DNA of 64,000 nucleotides from assembly GCF_900102505.1 (NCBI RefSeq), contig NZ_FMVT01000014.1:1-64000 (forward strand). The letters are read 5' to 3'. Numbering within the stretch: position 1 is the first letter of the stretch; each line of letters starts with the position of its first letter. Shown here piece after piece: positions 8,685 through 17,240 of this stretch. The position numbers and the translations under genes were made by a program. Source of the stretch: Paracoccus tibetensis (GTDB lineage: Bacteria > Pseudomonadota > Alphaproteobacteria > Rhodobacterales > Rhodobacteraceae). Under the pieces are notes generated by a model, which searched no databases, was not told where the DNA came from, and saw nothing but the letters and a program-made list of their open reading frames with translations.

Positions 8685-9491
8685 TCATTCCTTTGCAGTC
8701 TTGATCAGGGAGCGGAGTGCGGGGCGGGAGATCTCGCCGGTATGGGCTGCGACCAGCATGTCCTGCTCGTCGAAGACCAAGGTGCTGGGAAGCCCCACGG
8801 CGCGCAGCCGGCTCATCAGGTGCCCTTGCGGATCGCGCAGCATCCCGCTCAGCGGCAGGCTCTCGGCCGCAAGAAAAGCAAAGATCTGATCCGGGCCTTC
8901 GCCCTGATTGGCGAAGATGAACCTGACCTCCGGCAACTCGGCCGCCAGTTCGGTCATCATTGGCATCTCTCGGCGACATGGTGGACACCACGTGGCCCAG
9001 AGGTTCAACACCGTCACCTGGCCCCCTCCGGCCAGCTGGGCGGGCGTGCCGTCCAGAGCAAGAAGCTCCATCGGCGGCAGGCGCATCTGCGGACGGGGCA
9101 GCGCCGCCGTGATCGCCTGATGCGCGACGACCGTCCCTGCGACAGCGATCAGGACCGGACGCAGGACTGCGCTGTGCCCTCGCAGAAGGGCCCAAAACAG
9201 GACGGCGCCTGCTGCCAGCCACCCCGCCCATGCAGAAAAACCACCCTGCCAGAGCTTGAACGCGTCCAGCGATGATGCAGCGAAGTCGCCCCAGTGGGAT
9301 ATCACAAAGCCGGCTCGTGCTCCCAGGATCCAGGCCAGAACGAGCCAACCGGCCCAAGCCCCAAGGATCCGCTGTTGCTGGCGGCCGTACCGGGCTCCCA
9401 ACTCCGTTATCACGAGGAACAGCAGGATCGAGGCGACTGCTGCCAGACGGGATGCGTCAAAGGCGAAGGGACCGATGGAGATCGCGTTCAT
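8685..9491 (-). CDS. TlpA/ScsD-like membrane-anchored thiol-disulfide oxidoreductase
   Basis: The 268-residue protein has four hydrophobic N-terminal segments (residues about 14-130) resembling prolipoprotein diacylglyceryltransferase-like membrane regions. A periplasmic TlpA-type thioredoxin domain follows, with WATWCPPC (Cys169, Cys172) and the cis-proline loop GLPSTLV. The start ATG overlaps the DsbD stop. The combination of a polytopic anchor with a thioredoxin domain is larger than usual for ScsD. It likely receives electrons from the co-transcribed DsbD and reduces DsbA-like or YkuD partners. Confidence 0.88.
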   Translation of the reverse strand: MNAISIGPFAFDASRLAAVASILLFLVITELGARYGRQQQRILGAWAGWLVLAWILGARAGFVISHWGDFAASSLDAFKLWQGGFSAWAGWLAAGAVLFWALLRGHSAVLRPVLIAVAGTVVAHQAITAALPRPQMRLPPMELLALDGTPAQLAGGGQVTVLNLWATWCPPCRREMPMMTELAAELPEVRFIFANQGEGPDQIFAFLAAESLPLSGMLRDPQGHLMSRLRAVGLPSTLVFDEQDMLVAAHTGEISRPALRSLIKTAKE

Positions 9492-11299
9492 TCGACGACC
9501 TTGGCGATAGAGGCGAGAAGATCCGGTGTCTCCACGCCGCCGACAAGACGGCTGCTCTGTGGCTCGGACCGTGCCGCATCCACGAAGATCATCGTCGGCG
9601 GACCTGCGGCGGCAAGACTTGCCATCAGGGCCTGCGCTTCGATTGTGAAATCAGTCACGTCCACCTTGATGCGCACCAGGTCGTTCAGGGCGTCCTTGAC
9701 CTGCGGATCGGACATCGGTCCCCGCTCAATGGCGCGGCAGGTCACGCACCAGTCGGCGGTGACATAGATCAGGGCGGGCTGTGATCCCTGCAGTGCGGCA
9801 TCGAGTCCGGTTTGCGTGGTCACGGTCTGGAACGACGGCTGATCCGGCGATACCTGCGCCGCTCGCTTAGCCAACGGTGCCAGGGGCCGCATTGGATCAT
9901 CGGCACCAAGGGCCGCCCCAAGGCCCTGCACCAGACCTGCAAAGATCAGCAGCAGGCCTGCGGCCGATACCATGCGCGGGCCGCGCGTGGTACCCGGTGC
10001 CAGGCGGTCCAAAGCGCCGAGCGCGACCCCGCAGCTTGTCAGCAGTGCAGCCCATAGCGCCAGAACAGCAGGTCCCGGCAGGATGCGCCCGGCCAGCCAG
10101 ATCGCCATTCCCAGGAAAACCGCGCCAAAGGCCAGCTTAACTCGCTCCATCCAGGCCCCCCGGCGGGGCAGGATATGCGGGCCGAAAGCCCCCACCGCCA
10201 GCAGAGGCACCCCCTGTCCAAGCCCGAGGGCGAAGAGGGCCGCGGCACCCAAGGCCACGTCACCAGTCTGCGCGATGTAAATCAGTGCCCCCGCCAGCGG
10301 TGCCGTCACGCAAGGGCCGACAATGAGCGCCGAGCCGAACCCAAGAACCGCCGCGGCGCCCAACGATCCGGCAGAGCTCGGACGCCGTGTCAGACGGGCC
10401 TGCCAGCTTGCTGGCATCTGCAGCTCGAACAGGCCGAACATCGAGAGCGCCAGCATCACGAAAATCGCCGCTATGACGCCGATGGCCCATGGCGATTGCA
10501 GCGTGGCTTGCAGGTTGGCTCCAGACCAGGCCGCCCCGACCCCAAGCAGCCCGAAGGCTGAAGCCATCGCGACGACATAGGCACCGGTGAGTGCCAGCCC
10601 TCGCCCCGCCGTCATCCCGCTGCCCTGGCGGGTCAGCATTCCGGCGACGATGGGGACCATTGGCAACACACATGGCGTCAGAGACAACAGCAGCCCGAAG
10701 CCGAGAAAGCCCAGCAGAACGAGCGCAACGCCGCCCCGGCCAGCCAAGTCGGCCACGAGGCCCTCCTCTTGGGCGAGCTTCAGCCCGTCCTGCCCCTCGG
10801 AGGTCGCGCTGTCAGGCGCGCCGGGTTGCGGGGCGTTGCTGTCCGCGCGCCAGGATCCGAAAGCTTCGGCTTCAGCAACCTGTTCGGCACGGACCGTCCC
10901 GTCCGTCTCCAGCACCACCTGTTGGGGCGCATAACAGATGCCGTCCTGCTGGCAGCCTTGCCAGTGCAGGGTGACAGCTTCCCGAGGATCGGGGATCGTC
11001 GTCGCAATCGGCGTGCGGTAGATCTCGTCGCGCCCCATCCAGGGGTCGTCATAGACCTCACCCTCGGGCAAGATGAGGGGAATGGCTGTTCCGTCAGCAT
11101 CGAAGGCTTCGATCTTGCTGCGATAGAGGTAATACCCCGGCTGCACGTCCCACACGATCTGCAGGCCACCCGCCGGGTCGGGCGTCACGCTCAGCACGAA
11201 CGCGTCAGAGGGATCGAGTGGCGGAGCAGGCTGCGCAAGCGCCATACCGCTCCAGAATGTCAACGCGGCCAGCGCCGCCCATAGGATTCGCATCATCAT
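9488..11299 (-). CDS. dsbD: DsbD-type thiol:disulfide interchange protein
   Basis: The 603-residue protein has three DsbD parts. A signal peptide ending MALAQ precedes an alpha domain with YYLYRSKIEAF and a cysteine pair in QGCQQDGICYA. A central domain of about eight helices carries the membrane cysteines in LTPCVLPMVP and VGPCVTAPLAG. The C-terminal thioredoxin domain has TADWCVTCRAIE. It would move electrons from cytosolic thioredoxin to periplasmic partners. It is the first gene of a five-gene leftward operon. The promoter region shared with the response regulator contains a CTTAA-N6-CTTAA box. Three consecutive ATGs are possible starts. Confidence 0.95.
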   Translation of the reverse strand: MMMRILWAALAALTFWSGMALAQPAPPLDPSDAFVLSVTPDPAGGLQIVWDVQPGYYLYRSKIEAFDADGTAIPLILPEGEVYDDPWMGRDEIYRTPIATTIPDPREAVTLHWQGCQQDGICYAPQQVVLETDGTVRAEQVAEAEAFGSWRADSNAPQPGAPDSATSEGQDGLKLAQEEGLVADLAGRGGVALVLLGFLGFGLLLSLTPCVLPMVPIVAGMLTRQGSGMTAGRGLALTGAYVVAMASAFGLLGVGAAWSGANLQATLQSPWAIGVIAAIFVMLALSMFGLFELQMPASWQARLTRRPSSAGSLGAAAVLGFGSALIVGPCVTAPLAGALIYIAQTGDVALGAAALFALGLGQGVPLLAVGAFGPHILPRRGAWMERVKLAFGAVFLGMAIWLAGRILPGPAVLALWAALLTSCGVALGALDRLAPGTTRGPRMVSAAGLLLIFAGLVQGLGAALGADDPMRPLAPLAKRAAQVSPDQPSFQTVTTQTGLDAALQGSQPALIYVTADWCVTCRAIERGPMSDPQVKDALNDLVRIKVDVTDFTIEAQALMASLAAAGPPTMIFVDAARSEPQSSRLVGGVETPDLLASIAKVVE

Positions 11300-11322
11300 G
11301 GTGCTGCGGCTAAGGAGGCCAG

Positions 11323-11338
11323 CTTAAGCGAGGCTTAA
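11323..11338. promoter_or_regulatory. CTTAA-N6-CTTAA response-regulator box 1
   Basis: Two direct CTTAA half-sites 11 bp apart, each within a GCTTAAGC palindrome, lie between the divergent dsbD and response regulator genes. PmrA/QseB-class OmpR regulators bind this layout. The same box recurs at 13407, after the kinase gene and before another DsbA gene. It probably serves both divergent promoters. Confidence 0.7.
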
Positions 11339-11385
11339 GCTTGGCGCGTCACACCGCCAGACAAGAACGCAGGAAGGGCCCCGTG

Positions 11386-12060
11386 ATGCGGTTGCTGATC
11401 GTTGAAGATGATCCGGTACTTTCGGAAGGGCTGTCCGTCGGGCTGGGCTTGTCAGGATTTACAGCCGATATAGTGGGTTCCCTGGCAGATGCGCGCGCCG
11501 CACTCGAGCACAGCGAGTTCGCCGGCATCGTCCTGGACATCATGCTGCCGGATGGAATGGGCACCGATCTCCTGGCGGAGATGCGGGCGAAGGGTAACAC
11601 GCTGCCAGTGCTGCTGCTGACGGCGCGAGACCAGGTGCGGGACCGGGTTGCTGGCCTCGACGGCGGTGCAGACGACTATGTTGGCAAGCCCTTCGATCTT
11701 GACGAGTTGGCAGCCCGGATTCGGGCCATGCTGCGCCGGCAGGGTGGCCGGGCAACCCCTGTCCTGCGCTGGAGCGGGTTGGAACTGGACCCGGCCGCGA
11801 TGACCGCCAGCCGGGACGGCTGCCGCCTACACCTGTCGCGGCGCGAGTTCGCCATCCTGCACGCGCTGGTCGAACATCCCGGCCGCATCCTGTCGCGGGC
11901 GCAGCTGGAAGAGCGTCTCTACGGATGGCAGGAGGATGTTGAGAGCAACACGGTCGAGGTGCATGTCCATCACCTGCGCTCCAAACTGGGTCGCGACCTG
12001 ATCCAGACCGTGCGCGGCCTCGGCTATTGCGTTCCGGCCAGCAAAGGAGGGGCCGACTGA
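11386..12060 (+). CDS. OmpR-family response regulator (QseB/PmrA-like)
   Basis: The 224-residue protein has a receiver domain with acidic pocket EDDP (8-9), phosphoacceptor Asp51 in VLDIMLPDG, Thr/Ala switch LLLTARD and Lys101 in GKPFDLDEL. A winged-helix DNA-binding domain follows, with SRREFAILHALVEHPGR and NTVEVHVHHLRSKLG. ATG 11386 follows AGGAAGG; an in-frame GTG one codon earlier is possible. Its stop overlaps the kinase start. The HVHHLRSKLG signature is typical of the QseB/PmrA/TctD class, which fits the direct-repeat boxes nearby. The signal is unknown but is likely copper, thiol or envelope stress given the neighbours. Confidence 0.93.
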   Translation: MRLLIVEDDPVLSEGLSVGLGLSGFTADIVGSLADARAALEHSEFAGIVLDIMLPDGMGTDLLAEMRAKGNTLPVLLLTARDQVRDRVAGLDGGADDYVGKPFDLDELAARIRAMLRRQGGRATPVLRWSGLELDPAAMTASRDGCRLHLSRREFAILHALVEHPGRILSRAQLEERLYGWQEDVESNTVEVHVHHLRSKLGRDLIQTVRGLGYCVPASKGGAD

Positions 12061-13394
12061 TGTCGATCCGCCTGCGCCTCATTCTCATTCTGACACTTGC
12101 CACCAGCGCGATATGGCTGTCGGCGGCATTGTGGATCAACGTCTCCACACGTGCGCAGGTCGAGCAGGTGCTCGATGCCCGGCTCGCGGAGGCTGCGAAC
12201 ATGGTCAGCTCTCTCATGGCAGACCGGCGCATCGCACTGGATGAGACCGCGGCGCAGGCCACCATCGCGCTGCCGGGGGCGGGAGAGTATTCGCGCCAGT
12301 TGTCCTGCCAGATCTGGTCGCTCCGAGGAAATCTGCTCGGGGCCTCTTCCGGAGCACCTGCGGAAAAGCTGTCCGAGGATGAAGGCTTTGCCACGACCCT
12401 GATCGATGGCGAGCCTTGGCGGGTCTTCACCGTGGTTAATTCCAACATGGGAGTGCGGGTCATGGTCGGCGACCGGATCCAGGTGCGCGACCGCTTGGTG
12501 GGGGATGTGGTGCAGGGGCTTCTCTGGCCGCTGGTGGTGGTCTTCCCTGCGCTCGCGCTGCTGATCTGGGTCAGCGTCGGCCGCGGACTTGCGCCACTGG
12601 CGCATCTGGAAAGCACTCTGCGCAACCGCAAGCCGGACGACCTGAGCCCGCTGGTGGGAGTTGGCGACCCACGTGAGATCCGGCCGGTGCGCCGGGCGCT
12701 CAACAGCCTGTTCCAGCGTCTTGACGATGTTCGCAGGACCGAGAGGGACTTCACGGCTTTTGCGGCCCACGAGTTGAAGACGCCCCTGGCCGGGCTGCGG
12801 ACCCACGCGCAGATCGCCCGGATGACCTCCGATCCAGCAGTGCGCGAGCGGGCCCTGGCCACCATCACGACCTCCGTTGACCGCACCGACCGGATGGTGC
12901 GCCAGCTCCTGAACCTGACAGCCATTGATCAGGACGCGGCTTCGGTCGAACGACTGGACGTGGCTGCCCTGCTTTCCAAAATTGCCCAGCAAGCCGAGGA
13001 TCAGGCACGTCTCCGAGAGGTGCGCCTGGACGTGCAGGCCAAGGGCATCCCGCCACTCGTTGCGCCGCGCATCCTGGTCCACAGCGCTCTGCGCAACCTC
13101 GTCGAGAACGCGATCCAACATTCCCCTCCGGGCGGGACGGTCAGGCTGATTGCATCCTGTGATGGAGCATTCGTGGTGTTGAGCGTCCGCGACGAAGGTC
13201 CAGGCATCCGGCCTCAGGACCGCGACCGGGTCACGGACCGCTTCTGGCGTGGTCCCGGCCGGGAAGTCCATGGCAGCGGGTTGGGCCTAGCGATCGTTGC
13301 GGCAGCCGTCCAGCGCATGGACGGACGGATGGAACTGGGCAGCGGTAGTGGCGGTCAGGAGGTGACAATCGCTCTGCCACTGTCATCCATTTGA
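12060..13394 (+). CDS. Sensor histidine kinase partner
   Basis: The 444-residue kinase has an N-terminal helix (about 5-27), a periplasmic sensor of about 125 residues and a second helix (154-174). A HAMP-like segment follows, then the H-box FAAHELKTPLAGL with His237, an N-box NLVENAIQHSPPGG, a G1 DEGPGI and a G2 GSGLGLAI. It overlaps the response regulator stop by one base (TGATG). The sensor domain holds only one cysteine (LSCQIW) and no His/Met cluster, so direct copper sensing is not obvious from sequence. It closes the regulatory pair between two sets of disulfide genes. Confidence 0.93.
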   Translation: MSIRLRLILILTLATSAIWLSAALWINVSTRAQVEQVLDARLAEAANMVSSLMADRRIALDETAAQATIALPGAGEYSRQLSCQIWSLRGNLLGASSGAPAEKLSEDEGFATTLIDGEPWRVFTVVNSNMGVRVMVGDRIQVRDRLVGDVVQGLLWPLVVVFPALALLIWVSVGRGLAPLAHLESTLRNRKPDDLSPLVGVGDPREIRPVRRALNSLFQRLDDVRRTERDFTAFAAHELKTPLAGLRTHAQIARMTSDPAVRERALATITTSVDRTDRMVRQLLNLTAIDQDAASVERLDVAALLSKIAQQAEDQARLREVRLDVQAKGIPPLVAPRILVHSALRNLVENAIQHSPPGGTVRLIASCDGAFVVLSVRDEGPGIRPQDRDRVTDRFWRGPGREVHGSGLGLAIVAAAVQRMDGRMELGSGSGGQEVTIALPLSSI

Positions 13395-13406
13395 CCCCCC
13401 ACATCC

Positions 13407-13422
13407 CTTAAGCCGCCCTTAA
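13407..13422. promoter_or_regulatory. CTTAA-N6-CTTAA response-regulator box 2
   Basis: This second copy of the direct repeat, CTTAA GCCGCC CTTAA, lies 64 bases upstream of a DsbA-family gene and just after the kinase stop. Identical half-sites and spacing to 11323-11338 indicate that the same regulator controls the 13486 gene. Confidence 0.68.
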
Positions 13423-13485
13423 GCTTGGGCGGCCAGCCTCCGACGACCCTGCGCGAGAGCGCGTCGAACTGTCTGAGGATGAAGA

Positions 13486-14106
13486 ATGCACCGTCGAAAC
13501 TTCCTGATCGCCAGCACCGGCTTGCTGGTCCTGCCCACCGTCGCCCTCGCGGCACGGGACAATCCCATGCCTGAGGAACTGAGACAGGTTCTGGAGCACG
13601 ACCCGACCGCCCCGGTTCTCGGAAACCCCAATGGCGATGTGACGCTGACCGAGTTCTTCGACTACAACTGCCCCTTCTGCCGCAAGATGGTCGATCCGAT
13701 CCATCGCCTGATCCTGTCTGATCCAAACCTGCGTGTCGTGTTCCACGAATGGCCGGTGTTCGGAGCGGACTCCGAGGCGGCGGCGCGTGTGTCGCTCGCC
13801 TCGCTGCAGCAGGGACGGTATTGGCAGATGCACCGTGCCATGTTCGGCATCCGCGGCCGGGCTGGTGCCGATACCGCAATGCAGGCCGCCAAAGAGGCAG
13901 GCCTTGATCTGGCACGTCTCCAGCAGGACATGCAGGCCGAACAGGTGGAGCGACACATCACGAACAGCTTTCTTTTGGGGGATCACATGGGGCTGATGGG
14001 CACGCCCAGCTTCATCGCCGGCGACGAGGGAGCTTTCGGCGAGTACAGCTTGGACGACATGCGGGCCTTGATCGGTCGGGCCCGGGAGACCTTGGCACGA
14101 CCATGA
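13486..14106 (+). CDS. DsbA-family thioredoxin-fold protein, second copy
   Basis: The 206-residue exported protein has RRNFLIAS plus a hydrophobic signal ending ALAARD. The motif CPFC is at 62-65 in FFDYNCPFC, and the cis-proline loop is GTPSFIAG. It resembles the product at 7317 (GNPNGDVTLTEFFDY versus GNPEGDLTIAEFFDY), so the two are probably paralogues. It stands alone behind a CTTAA-N6-CTTAA box, which suggests induction by the adjacent two-component system separately from the dsbD operon. After the stop there is a long non-coding stretch. Confidence 0.92.
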   Translation: MHRRNFLIASTGLLVLPTVALAARDNPMPEELRQVLEHDPTAPVLGNPNGDVTLTEFFDYNCPFCRKMVDPIHRLILSDPNLRVVFHEWPVFGADSEAAARVSLASLQQGRYWQMHRAMFGIRGRAGADTAMQAAKEAGLDLARLQQDMQAEQVERHITNSFLLGDHMGLMGTPSFIAGDEGAFGEYSLDDMRALIGRARETLARP

Positions 14107-14297
14107 TTCAGGATGCCGAGTTGGCTCATGGCGACGCGGAAGTTCCGTCTGCTTTGTTTTGATCCCGCATCAACGCACATCACGATTGAGAGGGGCTTGC
14201 TGCGATCGCGAACGGCAGCTTCGTCCCGCTCCTCGACCTAATCGGAAGTTCGCAATACCTGCCGTTTAAGGTTGACAGGGCGAACCGTTGTCAAGGA
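14107..14297. other. Non-coding spacer after the thiol island
   Basis: No gene or recognisable element is seen between the DsbA stop and the first repeated backbone segment. It probably contains the right-hand junction of the metal/thiol module with plasmid backbone. Confidence 0.4.
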
Positions 14298-14413
14298 ACG
14301 ATCGCTTGCGCGGGAGCCTGGTTGTCCAGCCGCGCGCCGCAGGCGTGGGGCCGAAGCAGGCTGTAAGCGAGACCACAGGGATCGAGCGTCAGCCTGTGGG
14401 CAACCGGGCGGGG
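14298..14413. repeat. Backbone repeat of ~115-130 bp, copy 1 (other 18522-18654)
   Basis: It begins ACGATCGCTTGCGCGGGAGC and ends CCGGGCGGGG, with a conserved internal CACAGG-N13-CCTGTG inverted repeat. The second copy carries about 17 extra bases after the first third. It is non-coding in both places. The internal hairpin conserved in both suggests an RNA or protein-binding structure, but nothing identifies it. Confidence 0.8.
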
Positions 14414-14856
14414 ATTGCGCGATCAGGTTCCGGCCAGACCTTTCCACAAGGCGGCTCGCCTTCCTTCGCTCTTTGGGGGCGCGTTCAGCTCGCCGCCATG
14501 CAGGGCCAGCCGCCAGGGCGGCAGGCTGGATAGCTCTGGCCGGAAGAGAATAGCGAGATCCCCGCGCGGGGCGCGGTGATCGAGACGCAGGGGGGATTTG
14601 GGCAAGCCAAACGCCCCCTGCCCTTGGTGGGCCAGGCGCTGCGCGCCTGTCCGTCAGGGGTGCCCGGCACCCCCACCGCAACAGGAATATACTGCACGTC
14701 CTGCGGGGCCGTGTCCTCGCGCTTCGCGCTGCGGGCCGCACCACCCCCTTGTCCGTTTGATTTTCCCATTGCGGCGGTTCCCCCCGTCGCTCGCCGCGAA
14801 GGCAGGGTTTCAGGAGAGGGCCGCTTCGCGGTCCTCGCCAGAAACCCCGCCCGATT
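14407..14856. repeat. ~450-bp non-coding direct repeat, copy 1 (other 20531-20978)
   Basis: Nearly identical to 20531-20978, with two one-base indels and few substitutions. It is non-coding. In this copy it leads directly into the leader of the ardC-like gene (CCGATTATCGG), while the other copy stops at CCGATT and continues into unrelated sequence. This is consistent with a duplicated upstream region of ardC used as a recombination site for module gain. Confidence 0.9.
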
Positions 14857-14908
14857 ATCGGCACCAAAACCGGAACGGGCATCACCACAAGGAAGGCCGA
14901 ACATGGCT
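14851..14908 (+). repeat. 58-bp gene-leader repeat, copy 1 (other 40232-40289)
   Basis: The segment CCGATTATCGG through the ATGGCT start codons is the same at 40232-40289 with one substitution. It includes the ribosome site AAGGAAGG and the first two codons. Two unrelated genes therefore share an identical translation leader, which implies duplication of a promoter/leader or an ancient recombination point. Confidence 0.88.
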
Positions 14909-15790
14909 GAGAAGTTTGACCTCTATGCCCACGTCACTGACAGCATTATTGCCAGCATCGAGGCGGGCACCCCGGCATGGCGCAAGCCGTGGACCGGCGA
15001 CAAGGGCGGCGCACCTTTCCCGCTGCGGAGCAACGGCGAACCCTATTCCGGCATCAATGTTCTGATGCTGTGGCTTGCCGCAGACGCCAAAGGCTATCGC
15101 GCGCCGCGCTGGTTCACCTATCGCCAAGCGCAGGACGCAGGCGGGCAGGTCCGCAAGGGCGAGAAATCCGCAACTGTCGTGAAATACGGCACCTTTGACC
15201 GCGAGGACAAGGACACCGGCGAAGAACGCCGCCTGCCCTACCTGAAAGCCTATCGGGTTTTCAACGCGGAGCAGATCGACGGCCTCCCCGCCGAATACTA
15301 CGGCGCCCCGGCCGAACCTGCGCGCGACCTCGGCACCGAGGCCGACCCCACCCTTGACGCTTTCTTTGCGGCAACGGGCGCAGACATTCGCACCAGCGAC
15401 GACCCGCGCGCCTACTACGACCCGGCCGCAGATCATATCCACATGCCGCCGATTGCCACGTTCCACGACGCCGCAGGCTACTATGGGACGCTTGCGCATG
15501 AGGCTTGCCACTGGACCGGCCACAAGAGCCGCCTCGACCGCTTTTCCCGCTTCACCGACCGCAAGGCTTATGCGTTCGAGGAACTGATTGCAGAGATTGG
15601 CAACTGCATGACCTGCGCCCGCCTCGGCCTGACCCCGGATTTCAGCCAATCCGGCGCTTATGTTCAAAGCTGGCTGCGCGCCCTGCAGGACGACCGGCGC
15701 CTGATTTTCAAGGCCGCCAGCGAGGCGCAGAAGGCGGCTGAATGGCTGATGAAGGGCCAGCAGGTCGAGGACGAAAGGGCGGCAGCATGA
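14903..15790 (+). CDS. ardC: ArdC-like antirestriction protein (zincin-type)
   Basis: The 295-residue protein matches the ArdC family. The N-terminal ssDNA-binding domain has WRKPWTG at 26-32, SGINVLMLW and RKGEKSATVVKYG. The C-terminal metallopeptidase-like domain has HEACH at 199-203, followed by FEELIAEIGNC with Glu227 as a probable third ligand. ArdC proteins are carried on conjugative plasmids and protect incoming single strands from restriction. Start ATG 14903 follows AAGGAAGG. It heads a three-gene cluster of overlapping frames (ATGA, GTGA). It lacks the long TraC primase part found in some relatives. Confidence 0.93.
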   Translation: MAEKFDLYAHVTDSIIASIEAGTPAWRKPWTGDKGGAPFPLRSNGEPYSGINVLMLWLAADAKGYRAPRWFTYRQAQDAGGQVRKGEKSATVVKYGTFDREDKDTGEERRLPYLKAYRVFNAEQIDGLPAEYYGAPAEPARDLGTEADPTLDAFFAATGADIRTSDDPRAYYDPAADHIHMPPIATFHDAAGYYGTLAHEACHWTGHKSRLDRFSRFTDRKAYAFEELIAEIGNCMTCARLGLTPDFSQSGAYVQSWLRALQDDRRLIFKAASEAQKAAEWLMKGQQVEDERAAA

Positions 15791-15966
15791 GCGGCCCCCA
15801 CCCCTTGCCAAACCTGTCCTGCCGCAAATGCGGCAGGACTAACCCTTGGGTCTATCTTGCCCCTGTCGTGATGGATAGAGTCGGAACCTGCATCTGCATG
15901 GACTGCGCGACCGCGCGTGGCTGGCTGGACATGGCCGGAAACCTAAAGCCGGGGATCGAGCTGTGA
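15787..15966 (+). CDS. Small two-CxxC zinc-ribbon-like protein
   Basis: This 59-residue product has CRKCGRT near the N-terminus and CICMDC near residue 40, a spacing consistent with a zinc ribbon. Its ATG overlaps the ArdC stop (ATGA), so it is translationally coupled. I do not recognise the family. Such small CxxC proteins commonly accompany plasmid antirestriction genes, but function is unknown. Confidence 0.7.
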   Translation: MSGPHPLPNLSCRKCGRTNPWVYLAPVVMDRVGTCICMDCATARGWLDMAGNLKPGIEL

Positions 15967-16130
15967 CCACCTACGAAATCCGAGATGACCCGGACGATCT
16001 GCCCATTCTTTGCGCCAGCTTGGCAGAGGCCGAGCGACGGGCCAGACGCCGCGCCGCCCGCCTTGGGATCGAGGTTCTTGTCTATGAGATCCACCCGACG
16101 CGCGGAGAACGATGTATCTGCGCGTTCTAG
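15963..16130 (+). CDS. Small hypothetical protein, 55 residues, GTG start
   Basis: The reading frame begins GTG ACC ACC TAC and overlaps the previous stop (GTGA), ending TAG 16130. It has an acidic start (EIRDDPDDLP), an arginine-rich middle (AERRARRRAARLG) and a C-terminal CICAF. A terminator-like hairpin follows at once. Coding is supported by the coupled start, by its place as the third gene in the ardC cluster and by the terminator. I do not recognise it. Confidence 0.6.
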   Translation: MTTYEIRDDPDDLPILCASLAEAERRARRRAARLGIEVLVYEIHPTRGERCICAF

Positions 16131-16161
16131 CCCCTGCCCTCGCACTGGCGGGGGCGCTTTT
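16130..16161 (+). terminator. Rho-independent terminator of ardC cluster
   Basis: GCCCCTGCC (16130-16138) pairs with GGCGGGGGC (16147-16155) with one mismatch and is followed by GCTTTT, directly at the end of the last gene. Confidence 0.75.
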
Positions 16162-16175
16162 AACACTCTAGTTGA

Positions 16176-16219
16176 CCAGGCGAGGCGGGAACCGGCAAGC
16201 CGGCCCCCGCCTCGCCTGG
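16176..16219. repeat. 14-bp perfect inverted repeat
   Basis: CCAGGCGAGGCGGG (16176-16189) pairs perfectly with 16206-16219, with a second small ACCGG/CCGG pairing in the loop. There is no T-run, so it may be a second terminator, a protein site or a mobile-element end. Confidence 0.7.
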
Positions 16220-16482
16220 CCGTGCGCTATCCGCGCGGGAGCCGCTTCGCGGCGCAGCCTAATTTCAACCTACATCTATTATGGCTCCGGAGACGCATAG
16301 CGTTCCATTCTTATCCGCCGCAATCTTTCAACGGCTATTTTAATAATAGTCATTATATGACGAATGGCTTTGCGTGCTGACTTAGGGTCGCCAGTGAACA
16401 GGAGTCCTCGGAAACTAGGTATATCCAAGTCTAGGTTTTGATAAGTAAAGTTCAAAAGGCGCAAGGCGTTTAGGGTCAGGAC

Positions 16483-16916
16483 TCACAACCAATAGATGAC
16501 GGTTGCTGCGAGGGCGCAGGCGGACAGGAACAGGATCGGGCAGCGGTCGTAGCGGGTTGCGATGCGGCGCCAGTCCTTCAGGCGTGCGAACATGTTCTCG
16601 ATCCTGTGGCGCAGGCGGTAGAGGTTGGCGTCGTGCGCGATCTGGACCTTCCGGCCACGGCGCGAGGGGATGCACGGCGAAATCCCCATCCCGATCAGGG
16701 CGTTGCGAAACCAGTCCGCATCGTAGCCCCGGTCGCCGAGCAGCGCCCCGGCCTGCGGGATGGACGACAGGAGCGCCCGTGCTCCGATGTAGTCCGAGGT
16801 CTGGCCCGCCGAGAGGAACATGCCGATCGGGCGGCCCTTCGCGTCGGCCAAGACGTGCAGTTTGGAGTTGAGCCCACCCTTGGTCCGCCCGATCAGGCGC
16901 CCGCGCCCCCTTTTTG
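16483..16916 (-). CDS. IS5-family transposase, OrfB (made by frameshift)
   Basis: The C-terminal half continues in the -1 frame as RGRLIGRTKGGLNSKLHVLAD. It carries the second Asp in LLGDRGYDADW and the catalytic Glu in YRLRHRIENMFARLKDW. It has no plausible independent ribosome site and should be made as an OrfAB fusion of about 250 residues. The catalytic triad is complete, so the element could be active. Confidence 0.88.
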
Positions 16917-17240
16917 AACCGCGAGGCTCGATGCGGTCCGGTGGGCCTTCGCGTGGGTCGCATCGATCATCACGATCTCAGTGCTCTGAGCCTGTGCCGC
17001 CAGCTCGGTCATGATCGTGGCGAATACGCCCATTCGGCTCCACCGCTTCCAGCGGTTATATAGCGTCTTCGGCGGGCCATACGCGCAGGGCGCGTGCTTC
17101 CACATCAACCCATTGCGCTGAATGAAGATTATTCCACTCAGCACCCGCCGGTCATCAACCCTCGGCTTGCCGCGAGACTTCGGAAAAAAAGGCCGAAGCC
17201 GATCCATCTGTCCATCCGTAAGCCAGTAAAGATCGCTCAT
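16893..17240 (-). CDS. IS5-family transposase, OrfA
   Basis: The N-terminal half, starting MSDLYWLTDGQM at 17240 after GGAGGGATC, has the DUF4096-type domain (RPFFPKSRGKPRVDDRRVLSGI) and the first catalytic Asp in VMIDATHAKAHR. It ends GGAGA. A run CCCCCTTTTT on the plus strand (16906-16915), that is AAAAAGGGGG in the sense direction, is the likely -1 frameshift site that fuses it to OrfB. Confidence 0.9.
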   Translation of the reverse strand: MSDLYWLTDGQMDRLRPFFPKSRGKPRVDDRRVLSGIIFIQRNGLMWKHAPCAYGPPKTLYNRWKRWSRMGVFATIMTELAAQAQSTEIVMIDATHAKAHRTASSLAVQKGGAGA

